18,713 nucleotides of DNA, taken from positions 1 to 18,713 of the forward strand of contig CAJTXU010000039.1 in assembly GCA_910584125.1 (NCBI GenBank), written 5' to 3'. Shown piece after piece: positions 12,963 to 18,713 of this stretch; the first letter of the stretch is position 1; every line of letters starts with the position of its first letter. Below the pieces are notes generated by a model. The model was not told where the DNA came from, did no database searches, and saw only the letters and a program-made list of their open reading frames with translations. The translations under genes were made by a program, and so were the position numbers. This stretch comes from an uncultured Muribaculaceae bacterium (GTDB taxonomy: Bacteria > Bacteroidota > Bacteroidia > Bacteroidales > Muribaculaceae).

Positions 12963-15772
12963 TGGGCGTCGAGCCAGTTGGAGCCGACGCCGGTAGAGGC
13001 GGTGAGCACGACGTCGCCGCTGTAGGAGCCTTCCATCAGGCGCGTCACGAGCTCCTGCATCTCCCCGAGCTCCTGTTCGGGCACGCTGAAGTTGAGCTCG
13101 TCGTGCACCTGCATTATCATCTTCGATTTCAGACCGCGCGCGCGCATCTCGCCGTGGATGCGGATCATCGCCACCTTGATGATGTCGGCCGCCGTGCCCT
13201 GCAGCGGGGCGTTGATGGCGTTGCGCTCGGCATATCCGCGCACCACCGGATTGCGGCTGTTGATGTCGGCCAGCATCCGGCGCCGCCCCATGCGTGTCTC
13301 GACGTAACCCTTCTCGCGGGCATGCTCCACGCTGTCCGACATGTATTTTCTGATAGTCGGGAAGGTCGCGAAATAGTTGTCGATGATATCCTTGGCCTCC
13401 GCGCGTGGGATTCCGAGCCGCGAGGAGAGTCCGAACGCCGAGATGCCGTATATGATGCCGAAGTTGGCCGTCTTGGCATGTCGGCGGTCGTTGGCCGTGA
13501 CGTCCTCGAGGCTCTTGTGATATATCTTGGAGGCCGTGATGGCGTGTATGTCCTTGCCGTGGCGGAAAGCGTCGAGCATTATCTCGTCGTGGCTGAAATC
13601 GGCCAGTAGGCGCAGCTCGATCTGCGAATAGTCGGCCGAGAGGAAGACGCATCCGGGTTCGGCGATGAAGGCGCGGCGGATCTCGCGGCCGTCATCGTCG
13701 CGGACGGGGATGTTCTGTAGGTTGGGCGCCGACGAAGATAGGCGTCCTGTGGCCGTGACCGTCTGGTTGTAATTGGTGTGCACGCGTCCGGTCTCGGGGT
13801 TGATGGCCGCCGGCAGGGCCGTGATGTACGTGTTGAGAAGTTTCTTCAGCGCGCGGTATTCCATGATCTTGGCCACCACGGGATGCTTCGCGACGAGTTT
13901 CTCGAGCACGTCCTCGCTGGTGCTGTATTGTCCCGTCTTGGTTTTCTTTGCCTTCGGGTCGAGGGCGAGGCGGTCGAACAGTATCTCGCCGACCTTGGCC
14001 GGCGAACCGATGTTGAACTCCTCTCCCGCCAGATCGTATACGCTCTTTTCTATGTCGGCAAGACGGCGCGACATTTCCTTTTCAGCCTCGGCGAGGGCCG
14101 CGGTGTCGACGCGCACGCCGGTGAGCTCCATGTCGGCGAGCACCGGCACGAGGGGCATCTCGACGTCTCTAAGCAGGGCCTCCATTCCTGATTCGGCCAC
14201 AGCCCGTTCGAGCGGTTCGCGCAGACGCAGGGTGACGTCGGCCTGTTCGCAGGCCCACCGGGCCAGTGCGTCGCCGTCGGCTCCTCCGCTCACGCGGGTC
14301 TTCGTGCCGCGTCGTCCGGCCACCGACTTGCCCGGATAGGGGGTGACGTCATGTTGGAGATATGTCGAAGCGAGCGACTCGAGCGTGTGGCGCATCTCGG
14401 GCTGCACCACATAGTGTGCCAGCGCCACGTCATAGAAATTTTCGAGAGCCGGACTGTCGTCGTTGCGCGTGCGGCTCGCCACCACATAGTCGCGCTTGGC
14501 ATCGACGCTGACCTTCTCTATGTCACCACGAGCCATCATGTCGGTTATCATGGCTGTGCCATCTGCGAACGAGCGCGGCACGTAGTAGGCGCGGCCTTCG
14601 GCTGTGGCGACGGCTGTGCCTATCCATTGGCTCGTGGCGTCGTTCTCGCCGTCGGCGAGCAGGAAGAGACCGCATCTTGTGGCCGACGCGAGCTCGTCGC
14701 GCATTTTTGTGAGTGACTCAGCATCCGTCACCTGGCTGTATAGCGCGCCGCTCATGTCGGCTTTCATCACCGTCGGGGCGGCGACAGGGGCCGGTCCGGC
14801 GGCCGGTGCCTCGAAGTCGGCGTCGTCGAAGAGCGAGGCCGTTGTGGGTGCCGTCTTCTTAGGCGCGCGTTGCGGCTGCGATGTCTGGGAGTCGGCACCG
14901 TCGAGACGGCGTGCCACGCGCTCGGCGAGGGTCTTGAACTCCAGTTCCTTGAAAATGGCGAACAGCTTGTCGCGGTCCACGGGGCGGCGCACCAGGTCGT
15001 CGGGGCGCACGTCTACGGGCACGTCCGTGCGGATGGTGGCCAGGTATTTGGAGAATGTTATCTGCTCGGCGTTCTCCTCTACTTTCTTCCGTAGGGCGCC
15101 TTTGAGCTCGTCGGTGTGGCGCAGCATGTTGTCGACCGACCCGAATTGCGAGATGAGTCTGATCGCGGTCTTCTCCCCTACCCCCGGGCATCCGGGTATG
15201 TTGTCGATCTTGTCGCCCATCAGGGCCAGCAGGTCGATCACCTGCGAGGTGCGCTCTATGCCGTATCTCTCGCAGACCTCCTGCTCGCCGCGCAGCTCGA
15301 AATCCTGACCTCGGTAAGAAGGCTTGTATTGCAGCACGTTGGGGCCTACGAGCTGGCCGTAGTCCTTGTCGGGCGTCATCATGTATGTGGTGAAGTCTTC
15401 GCGGGCGGCCATATTGGCGAGCGTGCCTATCACGTCGTCGGCCTCGTAGCCCTCGACCTCGATTACCGGTATGCTGTAGGCCTTGACTATCTCCTTGATG
15501 ATAGGCACCGAAAGCTTGATGTCTTCGGGCGTAGCCGAGCGCTCGGCCTTGTATCCCTCGTAAGCCTCGTTGCGGAAAGTCGGGCCCGCCGGGTCGAAAC
15601 ACACGGCGATATGCGTGGGGTTCTCCTTGCGCAGCAGTTCCTCGAGAGTGTTGACGAATCCGAATATGGCCGAGGTGTTGAACCCGGCCTGAGTGATGCG
15701 GGGCATCTTTATGAGAGCATAGTAAGCCCGGAAGATGAGCGCGTATGCATCGAGAAGGAATAGTTTTTTCAT
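12959..15772 (-). CDS. polA: DNA polymerase I, proofreading domain apparently inactive
   Basis: A 937-residue repair and Okazaki-fragment polymerase. Residues 1-290 form the 5' nuclease (FLLDAYALIFRAYY, EVEGYEADDVIGTLA, LMGDKIDNIPGCPGVGEKTA). A low-complexity Ala/Pro/Thr linker spans about 293-340. Residues 345-520 correspond to the 3'-5' exonuclease, but the motif I DxE is replaced by GLFLLADGEND (368-378). Motif II keeps Asp428 in VDAKRDYVV, and motif III YxxxD reads W506-ACE-Q510. The polymerase domain is intact: motif A LSADYSQIELR (Asp714), motif B RRHAKTANFGIIYG (764-776) and motif C QVHDELN (His890-Asp891-Glu892). ATG 15772 is chosen for the conserved MKKLFLLDAYALIFRAYY start. It is monocistronic in this window. 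Confidence 0.96.
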   Translation of the reverse strand: MKKLFLLDAYALIFRAYYALIKMPRITQAGFNTSAIFGFVNTLEELLRKENPTHIAVCFDPAGPTFRNEAYEGYKAERSATPEDIKLSVPIIKEIVKAYSIPVIEVEGYEADDVIGTLANMAAREDFTTYMMTPDKDYGQLVGPNVLQYKPSYRGQDFELRGEQEVCERYGIERTSQVIDLLALMGDKIDNIPGCPGVGEKTAIRLISQFGSVDNMLRHTDELKGALRKKVEENAEQITFSKYLATIRTDVPVDVRPDDLVRRPVDRDKLFAIFKELEFKTLAERVARRLDGADSQTSQPQRAPKKTAPTTASLFDDADFEAPAAGPAPVAAPTVMKADMSGALYSQVTDAESLTKMRDELASATRCGLFLLADGENDATSQWIGTAVATAEGRAYYVPRSFADGTAMITDMMARGDIEKVSVDAKRDYVVASRTRNDDSPALENFYDVALAHYVVQPEMRHTLESLASTYLQHDVTPYPGKSVAGRRGTKTRVSGGADGDALARWACEQADVTLRLREPLERAVAESGMEALLRDVEMPLVPVLADMELTGVRVDTAALAEAEKEMSRRLADIEKSVYDLAGEEFNIGSPAKVGEILFDRLALDPKAKKTKTGQYSTSEDVLEKLVAKHPVVAKIMEYRALKKLLNTYITALPAAINPETGRVHTNYNQTVTATGRLSSSAPNLQNIPVRDDDGREIRRAFIAEPGCVFLSADYSQIELRLLADFSHDEIMLDAFRHGKDIHAITASKIYHKSLEDVTANDRRHAKTANFGIIYGISAFGLSSRLGIPRAEAKDIIDNYFATFPTIRKYMSDSVEHAREKGYVETRMGRRRMLADINSRNPVVRGYAERNAINAPLQGTAADIIKVAMIRIHGEMRARGLKSKMIMQVHDELNFSVPEQELGEMQELVTRLMEGSYSGDVVLTASTGVGSNWLDAH

Positions 15773-15815
15773 ATCGGGGTAAGGCTTTTTGGGCTTTTGG
15801 GTGTCAGGCCCGGAA

Positions 15816-15872
15816 TGAAAGCCGCAGGCTTTCACCACGCGACCTGGCACTTTTCACCACGCGACCTGACAC
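15816..15872. repeat. Hairpin and 20-bp direct repeat upstream of polA
   Basis: TGAAAGCC (15816-15823) and GGCTTTCA (15827-15834) form a perfect 8-bp hairpin with a 3-base loop. Next to it TTCACCACGCGACCTGGCAC (15831-15850) recurs at 15853-15872 with one change (19/20), a 22-bp period. The repeats lie about 60-100 bases upstream of the polA start and could be operator sites or a dispersed repeat. Confidence 0.75.
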
Positions 15873-15895
15873 GTGACTCTTATATAACGAACAAG

Positions 15896-15924
15896 AAGGG
15901 CCGTGTGTTATCCACACGGCCCTT
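15896..15924 (-). terminator. Terminator-like hairpin after the OmpA/TPR lipoprotein gene
   Basis: AAGGGCCGTGTG (15896-15907) pairs perfectly with CACACGGCCCTT (15913-15924) around a 5-base loop. It lies about 43 bases past the stop of the minus-strand gene. The tail on the minus strand is CTTGTTCG rather than a clean T-run, so termination is likely but imperfect. Confidence 0.7.
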
Positions 15925-15939
15925 TGAGAGTGTAAATAC

Positions 15940-15967
15940 TAAACTTTAAACTTCAAACTCTAAACTT
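15940..15967. repeat. Four near-identical 7-bp units (TAAACTT)
   Basis: TAAACTT, TAAACTT, CAAACTC and TAAACTT run head to tail from 15940. The last unit touches the stop codon of the lipoprotein gene. Similar short arrays occur at other gene junctions in this window. Confidence 0.8.
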
Positions 15968-17664
15968 CAGAGATATGAAAGGTCGAACTTGGCGAACTCG
16001 AGGTCGTTCTGGGCGCGCTTCAGCATCGACTGGTCGAGCTTCACGGCCTGGCGCAGGTTGTTCATCACCATGTTCTGGTTGTTTGTGCGTGCGCCGAGCA
16101 CGGCCGAGAGATAATAGGTTGTCGCGTCGGGGGCCTTGATGGCGCCGAGGATGTCGCGGGCCTCGGTATAGTTCTTGTTGAGGATCTGGGCGAGGGCGGC
16201 GTTGTTGGTCTTCATATCGCCAAACGAACGGATGGCCTTCTGCAGGTCGCCCTGCTGGAGGTAGTATACGCCCATGGCGTCGGCGGCCTCAGGCACGCCT
16301 GCGGCGGCGCCGAAGAGCTCGTTGGCCTTGGCGTAGTCGTTCTTGAGCATCGAGATGAGGCCGAGGTTCATCTCAGGCTCCTTCGCCTGCGGGTTGAGGC
16401 GGTGTGCGTAGTCGAAGTTGGCGAGGGCTCCGTCATAGTCGCCGGCCACATACTGTGTCATGCCGAGGTTGTTGTATGTGCGGTAGTCTTTCGAATGAAG
16501 TTCGGCGGCCGTGTTGTAGACCTCCATCTTCTTCATGTTGTCGTCGGTGAGGGTGGCGAGATAGAGCATCTCCTCCTCGGTGAGTTTGGTGGGGTCGGTG
16601 TTGAAGAGGTTGAGCAGCTCCTGGTCGCTCTTGCCCAGCGTGTTGATAGTGGCCATCACGCGCGAGTAGCGCAGCTGGGGCAGAATCTGGTCGGCCAGTT
16701 CGTTGAATACCGACGAGAGGTTGCGGATCTCACGCTCGCGCTCCACTGGGTCGGGATACATCTTGAGCACGCTGAGGATAAGGTCCTTGTCCTGAATGTT
16801 GCTCTTCTCGACGAGTTGCTGGAATCCCTCCCAGTCCTCGGGAGTGAACGATGCCGTGAGTTCGCCGAACTCCGTGATCTTGTCTTTTTTCAGCTGGCCT
16901 TCCACCAGTTTGGTGGTGTTGGCCTCGCGCTTTTCGGCAAGAGAGGTGTTGAACTCGAGCGAGCCTTCGGGCGACGCATACGAATTGATGGTGATGCCGG
17001 CGATCTCCTGGTTGGGGGCCGCGTTGGCCTCCATCAGTTTCTTGTTGAGGTCGATATAGTCTGTCTTGCTGGTCTGGTTGGCTCGGATGTTGGCCTGGTT
17101 GATGAGGAAGTGGATGTCGGCCGTGTATTTTTCGGAGATGACTTTCTGGAAGTTGTCTTTGGCCACGGCCGGGGTCACGGTCTTGGCCGATGCGAGAGTG
17201 GATGTGGCGACCACGCCCTCGCCTACCTTGACGCGCGGCAGCGAATAGATCTTGCCGTTCTGGTCGACGGTGAAGTCGAGGAAGAGGTTGCTCTTGGCCA
17301 TTTCGGGAGTGTACTTGATTGAGAACGGTATGTTGACCATTCCGCCGTTGGCGTAGTTCACGACCTGTCCGTTGGCGCGCACGTCCTCGCCCTGGAAGAT
17401 TACGGGTGTGGCCGAAGCCTCGCCGTAAGAGCCGGCTCCGGTAGCCCACTGGATCACGGGCGTAGCCGACACCTTGGCGTTCTTCACCATGAATTTGGAG
17501 GGGATGTTGGCCTTGACCGTACCGGGCACCATCTCACCCACGGTCTCGAGCGGGGTGGGGACGGTAGAAAAATAATCACTCTTGAACTGGCCGAGCTTCT
17601 TTGAGCAGCCCGTGAGGCCGAGCACAAGGACACCGGCCGCCAGATAGCACATTTTTTTGTTCAT
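15967..17664 (-). CDS. Outer-membrane lipoprotein with OmpA-like and TPR domains
   Basis: A 565-residue protein beginning with a lipoprotein signal peptide (MNKKMCYLAAGVLVLGLTGC, acylated Cys20). Residues 50-160 look like a beta-rich N-terminal domain, including KFMVKNAKVSATPVIQW and IPFSIKYTPEMA. Residues about 180-258 resemble an OmpA-like peptidoglycan-binding domain: IHFLINQANIR, ITINSYASPEGSLEFN and LAEKREANTTKLV. Residues about 383-540 carry tetratricopeptide repeats (YRTYNNLGMTQYVAGDYDGA, PEMNLGLISMLKNDYAKANE, GVYYLQQGDLQKAIRSF), usually a protein-interaction scaffold. This arrangement is common in Bacteroidales envelope proteins. It probably tethers the outer membrane to peptidoglycan and assembles partners, but no specific role is known to me. 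It is transcribed alone. Confidence 0.85.
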   Translation of the reverse strand: MNKKMCYLAAGVLVLGLTGCSKKLGQFKSDYFSTVPTPLETVGEMVPGTVKANIPSKFMVKNAKVSATPVIQWATGAGSYGEASATPVIFQGEDVRANGQVVNYANGGMVNIPFSIKYTPEMAKSNLFLDFTVDQNGKIYSLPRVKVGEGVVATSTLASAKTVTPAVAKDNFQKVISEKYTADIHFLINQANIRANQTSKTDYIDLNKKLMEANAAPNQEIAGITINSYASPEGSLEFNTSLAEKREANTTKLVEGQLKKDKITEFGELTASFTPEDWEGFQQLVEKSNIQDKDLILSVLKMYPDPVEREREIRNLSSVFNELADQILPQLRYSRVMATINTLGKSDQELLNLFNTDPTKLTEEEMLYLATLTDDNMKKMEVYNTAAELHSKDYRTYNNLGMTQYVAGDYDGALANFDYAHRLNPQAKEPEMNLGLISMLKNDYAKANELFGAAAGVPEAADAMGVYYLQQGDLQKAIRSFGDMKTNNAALAQILNKNYTEARDILGAIKAPDATTYYLSAVLGARTNNQNMVMNNLRQAVKLDQSMLKRAQNDLEFAKFDLSYL

Positions 17665-17766
17665 GATCTTATATTTATGTCTTTGATTTCAAACTTTAGC
17701 GACTGAAATTCGGTCGTCGGAAGCCGGTAGTAGGGCACCCGAAAATGAAATACTCGATTTCAATGC

Positions 17767-17798
17767 CAAAGATAATAAAAATAAGGGGTAAATCGAAA
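17767..17798 (-). promoter_or_regulatory. Promoter of the OmpA/TPR lipoprotein gene
   Basis: On the minus strand TATCTTTG (complement of 17767-17774) matches TAnnTTTG, with TTTC (complement of 17795-17798) 20 bases upstream. The leader would be about 95 nt. The promoter is divergent from that of the tRNA. Confidence 0.55.
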
Positions 17799-17866
17799 GG
17801 AAAAGAGGATAAAAAGACTAAAAGGACTAAAAAAATCACCATAGACATAAAAAAAAGGCCGAAAAA

Positions 17867-17898
17867 TTTGGTGGGACGAAAAAAAAGCATTAACTTTG
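17867..17898 (+). promoter_or_regulatory. Consensus promoter of tRNA-Lys
   Basis: TTTG (17867-17870), 20 bases, then TAACTTTG (17891-17898): an exact match to the Bacteroidetes housekeeping promoter. It lies about 40 bases before the mature tRNA. Confidence 0.85.
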
Positions 17899-17942
17899 CA
17901 CTCGCAAACGGGAAGAGACACCAACGCAAATCCCGAGCAAAT

Positions 17943-18015
17943 GACTCCGTGGCTCAGTTGGTAGAGCAAATGACTCTTAATCATTGGGTCGTGGGTTCGA
18001 GCCCCACCGGGGTCA
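17943..18015 (+). tRNA. tRNA-Lys (anticodon CTT)
   Basis: The 73-base sequence folds as a complete cloverleaf. The acceptor stem GACTCCG/CGGGGTC has one T-G pair, the D-arm is GCTC/GAGC, and the anticodon stem is AATGA/TCATT with loop CTCTTAA. The T-arm is GTGGG/CCCAC with TTCGAGC, and the discriminator base is A18015. Anticodon CTT (17976-17978) reads the lysine codon AAG. The 3' CCA is not encoded and must be added afterwards. Its 3' end is the probable attachment site of the adjacent mobile element. Confidence 0.97.
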
Positions 18016-18038
18016 CTTATAAAGACCACAAAAAGTGG

Positions 18039-18080
18039 AAAATCACTGAAAATCAAGCATTTTCAGTGATTTTTATTTTG
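18039..18080 (+). terminator. Rho-independent terminator after tRNA-Lys
   Basis: AAAATCACTGAAAAT (18039-18053) and ATTTTCAGTGATTTT (18059-18073) pair perfectly for 15 bases around CAAGC, followed by TATTTTG. Confidence 0.9.
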
Positions 18081-18118
18081 TCCTAAACTCCAGAAATCGG
18101 CAAAATATAGCAGTCTGC

Positions 18119-18398
18119 GGTGTACAAATCGGGAACAGTCCGAGAAAAATTAATTTTGTTCCCGATTGAAGAGGTAAGTATTTGATATACGCAATGATAC
18201 AAAATCGAGACTTGCCCTAAAACAGGCTGTTTTTCGGCGATTTTCCGAAAATGGGTTCAGACCCACCTTCATAATTCGGTAAATCATTGAAATCTATACT
18301 GATAAAAGTACAGACCCCACTTTCCCCGCCTCCTTAAGGCGGATTAGTCGCGGTGTACAGATGGTGAACAACGTCGATCTGTTCCCGATTTGTACACC
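18119..18398. repeat. Four copies of a 20-bp motif in two inverted pairs (candidate integrase arm sites)
   Basis: GGTGTACAAATCGGGAACAG at 18119-18138 has its exact reverse complement at 18379-18398. A partial inverted copy (TGTTCCCGATT) is at 18157-18167, and a diverged forward copy (GGTGTACAGATGGTGAACA, 16 of 19 identical) is at 18352-18370. The layout is two converging pairs, between the tRNA and the integrase gene. Repeated sites in this place are typical of integrase arm-binding or excisionase sites (inference). Confidence 0.75.
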
Positions 18399-18489
18399 TT
18401 CAATGTTGATATTTCGCTGATTTTCAATTTTCTGCACCATAAGGGCATGACACGTGATTATTAACTTTGTGTCAGAAAAATTTACTCTT

Positions 18490-18681
18490 ATGACCCAGCA
18501 CAATTATTTTACCTTGACTTTCATGATAAGGAAGGCAAGGATGTCCCGCTCAGGCGAGGCGCCGATCTTTGCGCGGCTGACTATTTCAGGACAACGGGCA
18601 GAGTTCAACATCAACCGCAGTGTCGATCCTGACAACTGGAATGCCGCCAAAGGTCTCTCTGGAAAAGGCGCGTGCGTTTGA
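18490..18681 (+). pseudogene. Tyrosine recombinase integrase, N-terminal fragment
   Basis: ATG 18490 opens a frame of 63 residues with the arm-DNA-binding N-terminal pattern of Bacteroides-type tyrosine integrases: FTLTFMIRKARMSRSGEAPI, FARLTISGQRAEFNINRSVD, then WNAAKGLSGKG. The normal protein has about 400 residues, with the SAM-like and catalytic R-H-R-Y domains downstream. Here the match stops near 18669 and the frame ends at TGA 18679-18681 inside repeated sequence. A TAACTTTG box (18462-18469) lies 20 bases before the start. The fragment is probably inactive unless the end of the window is an assembly artefact. Confidence 0.7.
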
Positions 18682-18713
18682 CCCCTTCGGGCACGCGGGA
18701 TTTGACCCCTCGG
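18677..18713 (+). repeat. 24-bp direct repeat at the window end
   Basis: TTTGACCCCTTCGG (18677-18690) recurs as TTTGACCCCTCGG (18701-18713), a 24-bp period. CGCGTGC (18669-18675 region) and GCACGCG (18691-18697) form an inverted repeat across it. The array begins exactly where integrase homology is lost and runs to the window edge. It may be the terminal repeat region of an insertion sequence. Confidence 0.6.

Larger units (their letters stand above)
18008..18713 (+). mobile_element. Left end of an element integrated at tRNA-Lys
   Basis: The tRNA 3' end is followed by AT-rich spacer, inverted 20-bp motifs and then an integrase N-terminus pointing away from the tRNA, the standard layout of a tRNA-integrated phage, ICE or genomic island. 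Only the left end is in the window, so the duplicated attachment site cannot be checked. The boundary at the tRNA is approximate. Apart from the terminator and repeats listed, I see no gene in 18016-18489. Confidence 0.6.

Noticed and set aside
17745..18086. 113-codon frame covering the tRNA
   Set aside because: It translates the promoter, tRNA-Lys and terminator, so it is coincidental.
18252..18265. Remnant of a tRNA T-arm as a second attachment site
   Set aside because: TGGGTTCAGACCCA resembles the T-arm of tRNA-Lys but is only a short palindrome with mismatches; too little to call an att site.

Overview
The window looks like chromosome from a high-GC member of the Bacteroidales, probably a Muribaculaceae-like gut bacterium. 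The coding regions are GC-rich and the long spacers AT-rich. Several promoters follow the Bacteroidetes pattern TTTG (or TTTC), 19-20 bases, then TAnnTTTG. The proteins resemble Bacteroidales families: a GlsB-like acyltransferase, an OmpA/TPR lipoprotein and a Bacteroides-type integrase N-terminus. The family-level placement is inference.

Layout. 1-331: non-coding, repeat-rich spacer. 332-4678 (+): four tightly packed polysaccharide genes, UDP-glucose dehydrogenase (ugd), a GT4 glycosyltransferase, a WecG/TagA/CpsF glycosyltransferase with a TTG start, and a second GT4 with a GTG start. 4753-6803 (-): ychF and a GlsB-like N-acyltransferase. 6962-8981 (-): a flippase-like membrane protein, cytidine deaminase (cdd) and a small lipoprotein. 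9172-9834 (+): an unrecognised three-helix membrane protein with a strong terminator.

9835-11479 is a 1.6 kb region with no long gene but much structure. It holds a promoter-to-terminator unit of about 370 nt with mutually exclusive base pairings (10021-10390), large AT-rich hairpins (10481-10610), and a 24-codon small ORF behind a structured leader and before a terminator (10678-10962). It ends in two helically phased, opposing arrays of TTWTCRAC-type boxes followed by an A/T-only stretch (11016-11458), which looks like a replication origin or another cooperative DNA-binding locus. This region is the best candidate for undescribed biology.

11480-12962 (+): nadA and a SpoU-family RNA methyltransferase. 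12959-15772 (-): polA, with a degenerate proofreading exonuclease domain. 15967-17664 (-): a large OmpA-like/TPR lipoprotein. 17867-18080: promoter, tRNA-Lys(CTT) and terminator. Beyond the tRNA lie inverted copies of a 20-bp motif and the start of a tyrosine-recombinase integrase that breaks off after about 60 codons at a 24-bp repeat. This reads as the left end of an integrated mobile element that a second element or rearrangement has disrupted.

The polysaccharide genes together imply synthesis of a glucuronate-containing surface glycan on a lipid carrier. ychF, glsB and cdd are housekeeping or lipid genes with little functional linkage to it.
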